The notes below the pieces were generated by a model. It saw only the letters and a program-made list of their open reading frames with translations. It did no database searches and was not told the origin of the DNA. The translations under genes and the position numbers were made by a program. From NCBI RefSeq assembly GCF_000687935.1, contig NZ_JHZZ01000001.1, positions 868,001 through 932,000 of the forward strand: DNA of 64,000 bases. The letters are read 5' to 3'. Positions within the stretch are counted from its first letter, which is position 1; each line of letters begins with the position of its first letter. This document shows positions 33,820 through 44,144 of this stretch, in pieces. Source of the stretch: Polaribacter sp. Hel_I_88. Its GTDB lineage: Bacteria; Bacteroidota; Bacteroidia; Flavobacteriales; Flavobacteriaceae.

Positions 33820-35880
33820 TTATACTACTCTGTTTAGTTTTTCGAAAAGGCGAATTTTAAGACTTGTGTAATTTTTAATGGTCTCTAAATCAATTGTTAT
33901 AGAAGCATCTTCTTTAGCTTCTTTCATAAGCTCATCAATTTTTTTACCGATTAAAACTCTTCGTAAATTAAAAACAGCATCGTTTACAGCTTTGCTTAAA
34001 ACCTCTATGGCTTGCGTAACAAAAATGTTTTGAGCTTCCCAATTACTTAATTGATGTTTTTCTTCATCCATTAAGATAGAAGTTACTGTATTTGCAATAT
34101 TTGGGTTTTTGCTATTCACTAATTTATCAATTTCTAGTTTTTGAGATTGATTTAATTGGTGAATTATATCAACATATATTTCTTGAAAAATAGCGTTGGA
34201 AAACTCAATTTCATCATCTTGCAAATGCAAATATATTTCTGACGAAACTGAATTTTGATATTTTCTTTTGATGATTTTTTCTCTTCCATTTTCATCAACA
34301 TTGGTAACTTCTTCAACAAAATCTACTTCTTCATTTCCATACAACAATAAAATTCTAATAATTTCTTGTTCTAAAATAGTCAGTTGATCTATTTTGTTAG
34401 CTAGTAATCCTTGCCCACCTTTAACTAAACCCATTGCAGCTTGCTCCTGTTCATAAAAATATTCTGGAGGTGGCTCATTTGGATCTACATTCGGGTTTGG
34501 ATTCGAATTTGTATTTTGACTAAAATTAGCATTGCTATTTGCAGTATTATAAGAACTCTTTTTAGATTTTTCTGTAGCGTCTTTCTTTAAAATTTGCGCT
34601 AACTCACTAAACAAAACACGTTCTGAAATTTCCATAATTCTAGAACATTCTTGTACATATACTTCACGTTGAATAGAATCTGGAATTTTAGAAATACTCG
34701 CAACAATATCTCTAATTACAGTCGCTTTTTTTATAGGATCGTTTTTAGAATCCTTTAACAACATCGAAACTTTAAAGTTGATAAAATCTTGAGCAGCCGT
34801 TTCTAAAAACTCTTTTAATTCTGTTTCTGAATGTGCTTTTGCAAAACTATCTGGATCTTCACCATCAGGAAACTGAACCACTTTTACGTTCATTCCTTGT
34901 TCTAAAATTAAATCGATTCCACGAATGGACGCTCTAATCCCAGCTGCATCTCCATCAAATAAAACTGTAATATTTTTTGTTAATCTGTTTACCAGCCTAA
35001 TTTGATCTGAAGTTAACGCAGTTCCTGAAGATGCAACTACATTCTCCACTCCAGATTGATTGAAAGAAATAACATCTGTATACCCTTCTACTAAAAAGCA
35101 ATTATCCTGTTTTGCAATTTCTTTTTTAGCTTGATAAATTCCGTATAAAATTTTACTCTTGTGATAAATATCACTTTCTGGAGAGTTTAAATACTTTGCA
35201 GCTTTTTTATCAACCTTTAAAATTCGGCCACCAAAACCTAAAATTCTACCAGACATGGAATGTATAGGAAACATAACTCGCCCTTTAAAACGATCAAATT
35301 GTCTGTTTTCTTTTACAATTGATAAACCTGTTGATGCTAAATATTTTAAATCATAGCCTTTTGCTAACGCTGCTTTTGTAAAATTATCCCATTCATCTAA
35401 ACAATATCCTAAATCAAATTTTTTGATAGTCTCGTCTGTAAAACCACGTTCTTTAAAGTAACTTAAACCAATAGCTTTGCCTTGATTGGTGTTTAGCATT
35501 AAATTATGAAAATAGTCTTTGGCAAAATTAGAAACCAAATACATGCTTTCACGCTCATTTAATTGCGCTTTCTGCTCATCTGTTTGTTCAGTTTCTTCAA
35601 TTTCTATATTGTATTTTTTAGCTAACCATTTTAAGGCTTCTGGATAGGAAAAGTGTTCATGTTCCATTAAAAAAGAAACGGAGTTCCCTCCTTTTCCTGT
35701 AGAAAAATCTTTCCAGATTTGTTTTACTGGTGATACCATAAAAGAAGGCGATTTTTCATCCGTAAATGGACTTAAACCTTTAAAGTTACTTCCTGCTTTT
35801 TTTAGTTGTACAAATTCACCAATAACTTCTTCCACTCTCGCAGATTCAAAAATTCGGTCTATGGTACTTCTGGATATCAT
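33820..35880 (-). CDS. dnaG: DNA primase DnaG (zinc-less N-terminal domain)
   Basis: 686 residues. Synthesises replication primers. TOPRIM core: FLVEGYTDVISF and VLFDGDAAGIRA; an Asn/Pro-rich linker around residue 445 precedes the helicase-binding C-terminal domain. The CHC2 zinc-ribbon has the right fold sequence (GLSPFTDEKSPSFMVSP then GKGGNSVSFL), but the Cys/His zinc ligands (normally CPFH and CFGC) are replaced by SPFT and DFST. This is seen in other Flavobacteriia as far as I recall. Start ATG (MISRSTIDRIFE) is certain by homology. Confidence 0.95.
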   Translation of the reverse strand: MISRSTIDRIFESARVEEVIGEFVQLKKAGSNFKGLSPFTDEKSPSFMVSPVKQIWKDFSTGKGGNSVSFLMEHEHFSYPEALKWLAKKYNIEIEETEQTDEQKAQLNERESMYLVSNFAKDYFHNLMLNTNQGKAIGLSYFKERGFTDETIKKFDLGYCLDEWDNFTKAALAKGYDLKYLASTGLSIVKENRQFDRFKGRVMFPIHSMSGRILGFGGRILKVDKKAAKYLNSPESDIYHKSKILYGIYQAKKEIAKQDNCFLVEGYTDVISFNQSGVENVVASSGTALTSDQIRLVNRLTKNITVLFDGDAAGIRASIRGIDLILEQGMNVKVVQFPDGEDPDSFAKAHSETELKEFLETAAQDFINFKVSMLLKDSKNDPIKKATVIRDIVASISKIPDSIQREVYVQECSRIMEISERVLFSELAQILKKDATEKSKKSSYNTANSNANFSQNTNSNPNPNVDPNEPPPEYFYEQEQAAMGLVKGGQGLLANKIDQLTILEQEIIRILLLYGNEEVDFVEEVTNVDENGREKIIKRKYQNSVSSEIYLHLQDDEIEFSNAIFQEIYVDIIHQLNQSQKLEIDKLVNSKNPNIANTVTSILMDEEKHQLSNWEAQNIFVTQAIEVLSKAVNDAVFNLRRVLIGKKIDELMKEAKEDASITIDLETIKNYTSLKIRLFEKLNRVV

Positions 35881-35938
35881 TTAAAATAATTTTATTTAAT
35901 AGTACAAATATAGTAAGAAGTTCGTCTTTTAAAAACAA

Positions 35939-35971
35939 AGACCTCACAGGTTTTGAAAACCTGTGAGGTCT
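35939..35971. repeat. REP-like perfect palindrome
   Basis: 16-bp perfect arms AGACCTCACAGGTTTT and AAAACCTGTGAGGTCT around a single G, in the dnaG-clpX gap. A hairpin this regular suggests a dispersed repeat or a terminator for clpX-direction read-through. A second imperfect repeat region with CGAGTG...TATCGAGAACTC follows to ~36,090. Confidence 0.6.
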
Positions 35972-36142
35972 GAAAATATTATTTTATAACTTCTTTTTTT
36001 TAAATTTGCTATGTGCGTTAAGGATTGAAACGACATCCTTTTTTCTTAGTTCGAGTGAATTTGCTTTTTAGCAAATTTGTATCGAGAACTCAGAAAAAAG
36101 ATATAGTGAAAAGCCTGACCTTTAGGGAACGCCCAAAAAAAA

Positions 36143-37384
36143 TTAAGAAGCCGCTTTTAATTTCTTTAACGTTGTATTTGTTAATTTTGCTTCTGCATAT
36201 TCTTTGGTAACATTCAATTCCTTTTCGTCAGAACTTGGTAAATCGAACATGGCATCTGTAAAAATAGCTTCGCATAAAGAACGTAATCCTCTTGCGCCTA
36301 ATTTATACTCAACTGCTTTGCCAACGATATAATTTAAAGCATCTTCTTCGATGGTAAAATCAACATCATCCATTTTAAACAATTTTGCATATTGCTTGAT
36401 AATTGAATTTTTAGGTTCTGTTAAAATGGCACGTAACGTTTCAGCATCTAAAGGGTTCATGTAACTTAACACTGGTAAACGACCAATAATTTCTGGAATT
36501 AAACCAAATGCTTTTAAATCTGATGGAATAATGTATTGCAACAAATTACCTTCATCTATTTTATCATCTGCTAAAGAAGCTGCAAAACCAACTGCTTGTC
36601 TGTTTAAACGCTTGCTGATAATTTTTTCAATTCCTGAAAATGCGCCTCCAGCAATAAATAAAATCTCTTTGGTATCAACTTCTATAAATTTTTGCTCAGG
36701 ATGTTTTCTACCTCCTTTTGGTGCTACATTTACAACAGTTCCTTCTAGTAATTTTAATAAAGCTTGCTGCACACCTTCACCAGAAACATCTCTAGTTATT
36801 GATGGATTATCGCCTTTTCTGGCAATTTTATCTATTTCATCAATAAAAACGATACCTCTTTGTGCTTTTTCAACATCATAGTCTGCGGTTTGTAAAAGTC
36901 TGCTTAAAATACTTTCTACATCCTCACCAACATAACCTGCTTGTGTTAAAACAGTAGCATCTACAATTGAAAAAGGAACATTTAACATTTTTGCAATTGT
37001 TTTTGCAACCAACGTTTTTCCTGTACCAGTTTCCCCAACTAAAACAATGTTAGATTTTTCGATTTCTACATCATCCTCTTCATTATCTTTAGTTTGCAAC
37101 AAACGTTTATAGTGATTATAAACTGCAACAGACATTGCTCTTTTTGTTTCTACTTGCCCAATAATATATTGATCTAAAAACGCTTTGATTTCTCTTGGCT
37201 TTTTTAAAGTTAAATCTTTTGACAAGCCACTTGTTTTTGAGTCAGAAATTTCTTCCTCTACAATTCCATGAGCTTGCTCTATACATTTATCGCAAATGTG
37301 GGCATCCATCCCTGCAATTAGTAAATCTGTTTCTGCTTTTTTTCGTCCGCAAAACGAACACTCTAAATTCTCTTCTTTCGACAT
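36143..37384 (-). CDS. clpX: ATP-dependent Clp protease ATPase subunit ClpX
   Basis: 413 residues. Unfolds substrates for ClpP. N-terminal C4 zinc-binding domain (CSFCGRKK...HICDKC), Walker A GETGTGKT (usual ClpX has GPTGSGKT), Walker B-like FIDEIDKIA, and the ClpP-docking IGF-type loop region is in the expected place. Encoded downstream of clpP and tig, the conserved tig-clpP-clpX order. Confidence 0.95.
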   Translation of the reverse strand: MSKEENLECSFCGRKKAETDLLIAGMDAHICDKCIEQAHGIVEEEISDSKTSGLSKDLTLKKPREIKAFLDQYIIGQVETKRAMSVAVYNHYKRLLQTKDNEEDDVEIEKSNIVLVGETGTGKTLVAKTIAKMLNVPFSIVDATVLTQAGYVGEDVESILSRLLQTADYDVEKAQRGIVFIDEIDKIARKGDNPSITRDVSGEGVQQALLKLLEGTVVNVAPKGGRKHPEQKFIEVDTKEILFIAGGAFSGIEKIISKRLNRQAVGFAASLADDKIDEGNLLQYIIPSDLKAFGLIPEIIGRLPVLSYMNPLDAETLRAILTEPKNSIIKQYAKLFKMDDVDFTIEEDALNYIVGKAVEYKLGARGLRSLCEAIFTDAMFDLPSSDEKELNVTKEYAEAKLTNTTLKKLKAAS

Positions 37385-37505
37385 TTGTCTCGCTTTTTGC
37401 TTTTTCGCTGATTGCTTTTTGGCTCTTCGCTTTTAGCTCTCAACTCTATATTTTAAAGTATTTTTAGCCAATTTCGAATAAGAAATCAGCTAAAAATCTA
37501 AAAAT

Positions 37506-38180
37506 TTATTTTCTCACTAAAACTTCATCAATCATTCCATATTCTTTAGCTTCTTCAGCTTTTAGCCAATAATCTCTATCAGAATCATTGTGAACTTTTT
37601 CTATTGATTGCCCTGAATGCTTTGAAATAATTGCATACAATTCGTCTTTTAACTTTAAGATTTCTCTAGCAGTAATTTCAATATCAGACGCTTGACCCTG
37701 AGCACCACCTAAAGGTTGGTGAATCATAATTCTAGAATGTGGTAATGCAGAACGTTTTCCTTCAGCACCTGCACACATTAAAACTGCACCCATAGAAGCA
37801 GCCATTCCTGTACAAATTGTTGCAACATCTGGTGTTATAAATTGCATAGTATCGTAAATACCCAACCCTGCATAAACACCTCCTCCAGGAGAATTTATAT
37901 AAATTGAAATATCTTTTGTAGAATCTGCACTTTGTAAAAACAACAATTGTGCTTGTACAATATTTGCAACTTGATCGTTAATTCCTGTACCAAGAAATAT
38001 AATTCTATCCATCATTAAACGTGAAAAAACATCCATTTGAGTGATGTTCATTTGACGCTCTTCCATAATATTTGGCGTTAATCCTGTTGGAGTAACTGCA
38101 CTTTTTAAAGTGTCATAATGTAAGCTATTAATTCCATGGTGATTTATAGCGAAGTTTTTGAACTCTTTTCCGTAATCCAT
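37506..38180 (-). CDS. clpP: ATP-dependent Clp protease proteolytic subunit ClpP
   Basis: 224 residues. Serine protease of the Clp complex: catalytic Ser in [10 protein letters not shown], His in [10 protein letters not shown], Asp further on (in SDRDYW). Start at [10 protein letters not shown] gives a short propeptide typical of Bacteroidota ClpP. 121 bp upstream of clpX, so the two may be transcribed together. Confidence 0.95.
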   Translation of the reverse strand: MDYGKEFKNFAINHHGINSLHYDTLKSAVTPTGLTPNIMEERQMNITQMDVFSRLMMDRIIFLGTGINDQVANIVQAQLLFLQSADSTKDISIYINSPGGGVYAGLGIYDTMQFITPDVATICTGMAASMGAVLMCAGAEGKRSALPHSRIMIHQPLGGAQGQASDIEITAREILKLKDELYAIISKHSGQSIEKVHNDSDRDYWLKAEEAKEYGMIDEVLVRK

Positions 38181-38256
38181 TTCGTCTTTCTGTTTTAAGT
38201 TTAATAGTGTAAAGGTAAGAACAATTCTCTTAATATTTTGTTAGAGTTTAAATTGA

Positions 38257-38284
38257 AAAACCTGAATTTTTCAATTCAGGTTTT
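38257..38284 (-). terminator. Terminator downstream of tig
   Basis: Perfect 12-bp stem AAAACCTGAATT / AATTCAGGTTTT with a 4-nt loop. Positioned to end tig transcription before the clpP promoter region. Confidence 0.65.
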
Positions 38285-38298
38285 ATAAAATTTATTTA

Positions 38299-38322
38299 GT
38301 TCTCGACTGCGCTCGAACTGAC
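38299..38322. repeat. REP-like palindromic motif (TCGACTGCGCTCGA type)
   Basis: GTTCTCGACTGCGCTCGAAC core between clpP and tig. A related pair lies at 46274-46325 and a relative (CTTCGACAAGCTCAGACTG) at about 40973. Confidence 0.45.
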
Positions 38323-38357
38323 AAAAAAACAATTTGAAAGTCTAAAACTATTTTTAT

Positions 38358-39683
38358 TTATTGCTTGTAAGCTTCTTTGATAAACTCTTCATAAGAAACT
38401 TCTACTGTATTAAAGTTGATATTTTCTTTAAAGAACGTAATTAATTTTTGACTAATTAATTGTCCTTGTAATTTTTGAGCTTCTTCTTGATTTTGTAAAA
38501 TTCTACCAGCAATTTCATCCAATTCTTTTTCTTCTGGATTCATGTTACCAAATTGCGCCATTTGCTGACGGATAAAAACCTTCGCATAATCTACCAATTC
38601 TTTATAATCAAGTTTGATGTCGTTATCTTTCATCAACTTTCCTTCAATTAATTGGTAACGTAAACCTTTTTCAGATTTTTCGAATTCAGCAGCAGCTTCT
38701 TCCGCTGTTAATTCTTTTTCGCCAGCAGTTCTTAACCATTTCTTTAAGAAATCTGCAGGTAAATCAAACTTTGTATTTTCAATTAAATATTCTTGGACAG
38801 CTGTTAATACAAACTGATCTGCCTGTTGTTGAAACTGCTTTTCAGCATCTTCTTTAATTTTATCTTTTAATTGAGTTACATTGGTAACACTTCCATCAGA
38901 AAATAATTTATCAAACAATTCTTGATCTAATTCTGCTGGTTCAGTTTCAGTAATATCCTCTACAGTAAAGGTTAATTTTATGTCTAAATCGTGAATTTCA
39001 TCATGAGCAACTCCTAAAATCTGCTGTAATTTATGGTCGTTTTCAAATAATTTTTTTGATTCTAACTCAATAACATCACCAACTTTTGCACCTGTAATTT
39101 TATTTTGGTTTTCCTCTCCTTCTAAATCAGCAACTAAAAAAGTTCCTTTTTTGTTGATTTCTTTTTCCTCGTTTACAAAAGTTCCTGTAACATTAGCATC
39201 CTTAGTTGCTACTTCAATAGGGTTAACTTTTCCATAACGCGTTTGAATATTCTTAACTTCTTCGTTAATTAATTCGTCTGTAGCAACAATATTATATTGT
39301 TTAATTTTATTTTTTGCTGATAAATCAACTGTAAATTCTGGTGCTAAACCAATTTCGAATTCAAAAGTAAACGTATCTGCATTCCAGTCGAAATTTTCAT
39401 CTATTCTAGGAATAGGATTTCCTAAAATATCTAACTTTTCTTCTTGTAAATATTTATTTAAGGAAGCTTGTAAAAGTGTATTTACTTCATCTATCATCAT
39501 AGATTTGCCATACTGCTTTTTAATCATTCCCATTGGCACCTGCCCTTTTCTAAAACCAGGAATGTTTGCCTTTTTACGATAATCTGTTAACTTTTCTGTT
39601 ACTTTTGCCTGATAATCGTCTGCAACAATATCAATTTTAATAACTGCGTTTAACGCATCTACATTTTCTTTTGTAATATTCAT
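38358..39683 (-). CDS. tig: Trigger factor
   Basis: 441 residues. Ribosome-associated folding chaperone. The N-terminal ribosome-binding signature is present (YRKKANIPGFRKGQVPMGMIKK), but the central FKBP-type PPIase domain is divergent, as in other Bacteroidota, and the C-terminal chaperone arms follow. First gene of the tig-clpP-clpX group; strong promoter just upstream. Confidence 0.95.
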   Translation of the reverse strand: MNITKENVDALNAVIKIDIVADDYQAKVTEKLTDYRKKANIPGFRKGQVPMGMIKKQYGKSMMIDEVNTLLQASLNKYLQEEKLDILGNPIPRIDENFDWNADTFTFEFEIGLAPEFTVDLSAKNKIKQYNIVATDELINEEVKNIQTRYGKVNPIEVATKDANVTGTFVNEEKEINKKGTFLVADLEGEENQNKITGAKVGDVIELESKKLFENDHKLQQILGVAHDEIHDLDIKLTFTVEDITETEPAELDQELFDKLFSDGSVTNVTQLKDKIKEDAEKQFQQQADQFVLTAVQEYLIENTKFDLPADFLKKWLRTAGEKELTAEEAAAEFEKSEKGLRYQLIEGKLMKDNDIKLDYKELVDYAKVFIRQQMAQFGNMNPEEKELDEIAGRILQNQEEAQKLQGQLISQKLITFFKENINFNTVEVSYEEFIKEAYKQ

Positions 39684-39717
39684 TTGTTATTATCTCTAGT
39701 TCTTAAAAAATCGACTG

Positions 39718-39748
39718 CAAAATTAATCAATTTTATTAACCCTACAAA
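39718..39748 (-). promoter_or_regulatory. tig promoter
   Basis: On the minus strand TTTG, exactly 19 bp, TAATTTTG: a near-ideal Bacteroidota sigma-ABfr promoter 35 bp upstream of the tig start. Confidence 0.75.
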
Positions 39749-40076
39749 AGTTTAAATTGTTCAATTACAGTTAATTTTGTTTCATTATATGAAAAAATAG
39801 CCTTAAAAGCGTAAATTGTAAAAACCAAAGAATTAATAAGCATTCATATTTTAGAATTTGAGAAAATACATTGTAAAAAACATACTTATTAAATTATAAT
39901 TCTACTGAATAACTTTTTTTTTTCTGATTAGAAAAAACAATGGTAATAGTTTAAAAATCTATCTTCTATGATAAAAAAAATGAAAATCTTTACCTATTTT
40001 TATAGTGCAATTAAAACCTCTAATTTGCATTCTTGCAATACAACAATGTAACCTCTACTAAGTGATATAAATAACA
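39749..40076. other. Intergenic region tig / hydroxylase
   Basis: About 330 bp of A/T-rich sequence between divergent genes. Apart from the tig promoter on its left edge I see no gene, RNA or repeat. A weak TAATTTG near 40,020 could belong to the plus-strand promoter. Confidence 0.4.
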
Positions 40077-40961
40077 ATGAACAAGTATATAGACATCATA
40101 AAAAACTCCTATTCCAATTATTGGAATTATATTCAAAAATCTGTTTTGATGGATTTGAATTGGGAGAATTATTTCTATGGATTAATTATTATTTCTTTAG
40201 TTGTTTGGGGTTTAGAAGCTATTTTTCCTTGGCGTAAAAATCAATCTTTGTTTCGTAAAGATTTTTGGTTAGATACTTTTTATATGTTCTTTAATTTCTT
40301 TTTATTGAACTTAATTGTATTGATTGCCTTATCAAATTCTGCAGCAGCAATTTTTAATGATGTCTTAGGTTTGGTAGGTTTGTCTGTATCTAGTTTTCAA
40401 TTATTGGATTTAAATTCGTTACCCTTTTTTGTAAGAATTTTCATCTTTTTTATTGTGGTTGATTTTGTGCAATGGTGGACACACAGGTTATTACACAGAG
40501 TAGAATTTCTTTGGAATTTTCATAAAGTACATCACTCTGTAAAAGAAATGGGGTTTGCTGCACATTTACGCTATCATTGGATGGAACCTGTTGTGTACAA
40601 TTCTCTAAGGTATATTCCTTTAGCAATTATTGGTGGCTTTTCTGCCAAAGATGTAGCCTTTGTTCACTTTTTTAATATTGCAGTTGGGCACTTAAATCAT
40701 GCGAATATTAATTGGGATTATGGTTGGTTAAAATACATTTTTAACAATCCTAAAATGCATATTTGGCATCACTCTAAAGAATTACCAGCAGAAAGAAAAT
40801 TTGGTGTAAACTTTGGATTGACTTTAAGTATTTGGGATTATATTTTTAAAACCAATTATATTCCACATTCAGGAAGAGATATCGAGATTGGTTTTAAAGG
40901 TGATGAAAATTTTCCAAAAGGATTTTTAGAGCAAGAAATGTATCCTTTAGGTAAAAAGTAA
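40077..40961 (+). CDS. Sterol desaturase / fatty-acid hydroxylase family protein
   Basis: 294 residues with several membrane segments and the di-iron histidine clusters of the superfamily: HRLLHR, HKVHH and HIWHH (plus HLNHAN). These membrane enzymes hydroxylate or desaturate lipid substrates; here carotenoid, sterol-like or fatty-acid substrates cannot be told apart. Stands alone with its own upstream gap. The adjacent minus-strand flavoprotein is geranylgeranyl-reductase-like, so isoprenoid or carotenoid lipids are a possible theme. Confidence 0.8.
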   Translation: MNKYIDIIKNSYSNYWNYIQKSVLMDLNWENYFYGLIIISLVVWGLEAIFPWRKNQSLFRKDFWLDTFYMFFNFFLLNLIVLIALSNSAAAIFNDVLGLVGLSVSSFQLLDLNSLPFFVRIFIFFIVVDFVQWWTHRLLHRVEFLWNFHKVHHSVKEMGFAAHLRYHWMEPVVYNSLRYIPLAIIGGFSAKDVAFVHFFNIAVGHLNHANINWDYGWLKYIFNNPKMHIWHHSKELPAERKFGVNFGLTLSIWDYIFKTNYIPHSGRDIEIGFKGDENFPKGFLEQEMYPLGKK

Positions 40962-41090
40962 TTTAGAATAGGTCTTCGACAAGCTCAGACTGACATTCGT
41001 AATAAATATTGTGTTTAGGAGTTTGATAAAGAAAACCTGCATAAAAACAGAGTCCCTAAAAGTAGCAAAAAACTTCAAAAACTATTTATC

Positions 41091-42191
41091 TTACTTGTAT
41101 TCTCCAGAAAGAGTTTCAACGTTTTTCTTATTCGCTCTTAACTTTAATAGAACCAAACCAACATCTATTAGAAAATCTTTTTTGGTTAATGAAAAGATTC
41201 TTTTTTGTGCAACCTTAGATCTTATATAATTGGTTTCGAATCGTTTTTTCCATTGATCCTCGTAAACAGAAAGTAACTTTACATCATCTTTAATTAAGGC
41301 TTGATGTATAACTTTACTTGCCATAATTGCAGATTCAAAAATAAACTTGTACCCTTCACCAACAATTGGATTTACTTGAGAAACTGAATCTCCTACACAA
41401 ACCAAATTACCTGACACAAATTTATCGATTACAGGTGTTATTGGTATGCTTCCTCCTTCTACAATATCATTGTCTTTAAGAACTAATTTTTTAATAGTTG
41501 GTAATTCTAAAATTGCATTTAAATTATCTTTTAAACCTTTAATCATAATTTTATCAAAAGTACCAAAACCAACAATTGCTCTTTTATTTTTTAAAGGAAA
41601 TACCCATCCATAACCACCTTTATAATCTTTACCTATTAAAAGATGTATTTCGTTATCATTCCCTAAATATTTAGCATTATATTCTACTCCTGTAGCTAAA
41701 TCCGTAATTTTTGGAATTAACCCTATTTTTTTGCTGAGAACACCAGTTGTTCCAGAAGCATCTACAAATATTTTGGCAGTATATTCTTTTCCATTTTTAT
41801 CTTTAACTGCAGTATAGTTATTTTCTGCATCAGCAATAATTTCTTTTATATGAACACCTAATTCGATGTCTATAAAATCGTCATCTAAAGAGTTTATAAT
41901 CTCTTCGTGAAGTTTTACTTTATCCAACGTTAAACCTACTACTTTTACTTTTTCTTTTAAGGATTTAGAATGTACAACAGCAAAATCAATTTCTTGTGCA
42001 ACTGAATAATTTGTCAATCCAAATTCTTCTAAATTGATAAAGCTTGCTAGCGTTTTAAATGAAAATTCTAAAAGACTTTTTTTTCTTTCTAAAACAAGAA
42101 CTTTTTGCTTAAACTTGCCTAATTCTCTGGCTAACATTATTCCTGCTGTTCCTGCTCCAACAATAACAACATCATAAGTAGTTTTTTTCAA
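41091..42191 (-). CDS. Geranylgeranyl reductase-family FAD oxidoreductase
   Basis: 366 residues. Rossmann FAD-binding start VVIVGAGTAGIMLARELG, the VDASGTTGVLS motif and the FAD-closing CVGDSVSQVNPIVGEG are those of the GGR/FixC-like family, which saturate isoprenoid chains or act on halogenated or hydroxylated substrates. Substrate unknown. Followed after 18 bp on the same strand by nothing; its upstream neighbour lepA ends 18 bp away, so both may share a transcript. Confidence 0.75.
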   Translation of the reverse strand: MKKTTYDVVIVGAGTAGIMLARELGKFKQKVLVLERKKSLLEFSFKTLASFINLEEFGLTNYSVAQEIDFAVVHSKSLKEKVKVVGLTLDKVKLHEEIINSLDDDFIDIELGVHIKEIIADAENNYTAVKDKNGKEYTAKIFVDASGTTGVLSKKIGLIPKITDLATGVEYNAKYLGNDNEIHLLIGKDYKGGYGWVFPLKNKRAIVGFGTFDKIMIKGLKDNLNAILELPTIKKLVLKDNDIVEGGSIPITPVIDKFVSGNLVCVGDSVSQVNPIVGEGYKFIFESAIMASKVIHQALIKDDVKLLSVYEDQWKKRFETNYIRSKVAQKRIFSLTKKDFLIDVGLVLLKLRANKKNVETLSGEYK

Positions 42192-42209
42192 AATAGTTTT
42201 GTTTGCTAA

Positions 42210-44006
42210 TTAATCATTCAATTTTAAAACAGCCATAAATGCTTCTTGAGGAATTTCTACATTCCCAACTTGACGCATTCTTTTCTTTCCTTTTTTCTGC
42301 TTTTCTAATAACTTACGTTTTCTAGAAATATCACCTCCATAACATTTTGCAGTAACATCTTTACGCAACGCTTTTGTAGTTTCACGTGCAATAATTTTTG
42401 CACCAATAGCAGCTTGAATAGGAATATCAAACTGTTGTCTTGGAATTAATTCTTTTAATTTTTCAACAATTTTTTTACCAATTGAATAAGCATTATCTGC
42501 ATGTAATAAGGCAGAAAGTGCGTCTACAGGTTGTGCATTTAATAAGATATCTACTCTTACTAATTTCGATTCACGCATACCAATTGGATGGTAATCGAAA
42601 GAAGCATATCCTTTAGAAACCGTTTTTAAACGATCGTAAAAATCGAAAACAATTTCTGCCAAAGGCATTTCAAAAATCAACTCAACTCTCTGTGTTGTTA
42701 AATAGGTTTGGTTGATAATTTGACCACGTTTTTCGATACACAAACTCATTACTTGTCCAACAAAATCGGATTTCGTTATAATACTTGCTTTGATAAATGG
42801 CTCTTCTACTCTATCCAATCTAGATGGATCAGGTAAATCTGTTGGATTGTTTAATAAGATTAATTCCTCAGGATTTTTCTTTGTGTATGCATGATAAGAA
42901 ACGTTGGGAACTGTTGTTATTACAGTCATATTAAACTCACGCTCTAAACGTTCTTGAATAATTTCCATGTGTAACATTCCTAAAAATCCACATCGAAATC
43001 CAAATCCTAAAGCAGCAGAACTTTCTGGTTGAAATACTAAAGAAGCATCATTTAATTGCAGTTTTTCCATAGAAGAACGCAATTCCTCATAATCTTCTGT
43101 ATCTACAGGATAAATACCTGCAAAAACCATTGGTTTCACATCTTCAAAACCTCCAATAATTTCTTTTGTTGGGTTTGCAAAATCTGTAATCGTATCACCT
43201 ACTTTTACTTCTTTTGCTGTTTTAATTCCAGTAATTAAATAGCCAACATCCCCAGTTTTTACAGATTTTTTTACAACCTGGGTTAGTTTTAACGTACCAA
43301 CTTCATCTGCAAAATAATTTTTACCTGTTGCAACAAACTTTATTTCTTGTCCTTTTTTAATTTCGCCGTTAAAAACTCTAAAATACGTTTCAATTCCTCT
43401 GTAAGAATTATACACAGAATCAAAAATTAAGGCTTGTAATGGCGCATCTGGGTTTCCTTTAGGAGCAGGAATTCTATTGATAATTGCTTCCAAAATATTG
43501 TCAACTCCAAAACCAGTTTTTCCACTTGCATGAATAACCTCTTCAGGATCGCAACCTAATAAATCTACAATATCGTCAGTTACTTCTTCTGGATTTGCAG
43601 AAGGTAAATCTACTTTATTTAAAACAGGAATAATTTCTAAATCGTTCTCCAAAGCCAAGTATAGGTTAGAAATAGTTTGTGCTTGTATGCTTTGAGCAGC
43701 ATCTACAATTAGCAAAGCGCCTTCACAAGCTGCTATAGATCTTGAAACTTCATAAGAGAAATCTACGTGACCTGGAGTATCAATTAAATTTAAAATATAG
43801 TGCTCTCCATTATGAACATAGTCCATTTGAATTGCGTGCGATTTTATGGTAATTCCACGTTCGCGCTCCAAATCCATACTATCTAACAATTGCTCTTTTT
43901 TTTCACGAGCAGTTACAGTTCCAGTAAAATCTAGCAATCTGTCTGCTAATGTACTTTTACCATGATCAATATGAGCAATAATGCAAAAATTTCTAATGTT
44001 CTTCAT
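42210..44006 (-). CDS. lepA: Elongation factor 4 (LepA)
   Basis: 598 residues, full length. Ribosome-associated GTPase. G1 [10 protein letters not shown]3 DTPGHVDF, G4 NKVDLP, and the LepA-specific C-terminal [20 protein letters not shown]. Start at [10 protein letters not shown] is the family start. A TATCTTTG -7 box lies ~33 bp upstream. Confidence 0.97.
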   Translation of the reverse strand: MKNIRNFCIIAHIDHGKSTLADRLLDFTGTVTAREKKEQLLDSMDLERERGITIKSHAIQMDYVHNGEHYILNLIDTPGHVDFSYEVSRSIAACEGALLIVDAAQSIQAQTISNLYLALENDLEIIPVLNKVDLPSANPEEVTDDIVDLLGCDPEEVIHASGKTGFGVDNILEAIINRIPAPKGNPDAPLQALIFDSVYNSYRGIETYFRVFNGEIKKGQEIKFVATGKNYFADEVGTLKLTQVVKKSVKTGDVGYLITGIKTAKEVKVGDTITDFANPTKEIIGGFEDVKPMVFAGIYPVDTEDYEELRSSMEKLQLNDASLVFQPESSAALGFGFRCGFLGMLHMEIIQERLEREFNMTVITTVPNVSYHAYTKKNPEELILLNNPTDLPDPSRLDRVEEPFIKASIITKSDFVGQVMSLCIEKRGQIINQTYLTTQRVELIFEMPLAEIVFDFYDRLKTVSKGYASFDYHPIGMRESKLVRVDILLNAQPVDALSALLHADNAYSIGKKIVEKLKELIPRQQFDIPIQAAIGAKIIARETTKALRKDVTAKCYGGDISRKRKLLEKQKKGKKRMRQVGNVEIPQEAFMAVLKLND

Positions 44007-44038
44007 CCTTCTATACTTCGTTTACCACTAATGGTTTG

Positions 44039-44046
44039 CAAAGATA
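44039..44046 (-). promoter_or_regulatory. lepA -7 box
   Basis: TATCTTTG on the minus strand, a perfect Bacteroidota -7 element; the -33 element is weak. Confidence 0.5.
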
Positions 44047-44144
44047 GTTAATAAAGTAATCGATTAAGAATGTATTAACTTGGTTTTTTAGTTAAAAAGT
44101 TTCAAAAATAGTATTATTAATAATTGAAGAGGACACGTTAAAAT

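Noticed and set aside
36025..36210. 61-residue plus-strand frame in the dnaG-clpX gap
   Set aside because: Composed of repeat sequence and the complement of the clpX end.
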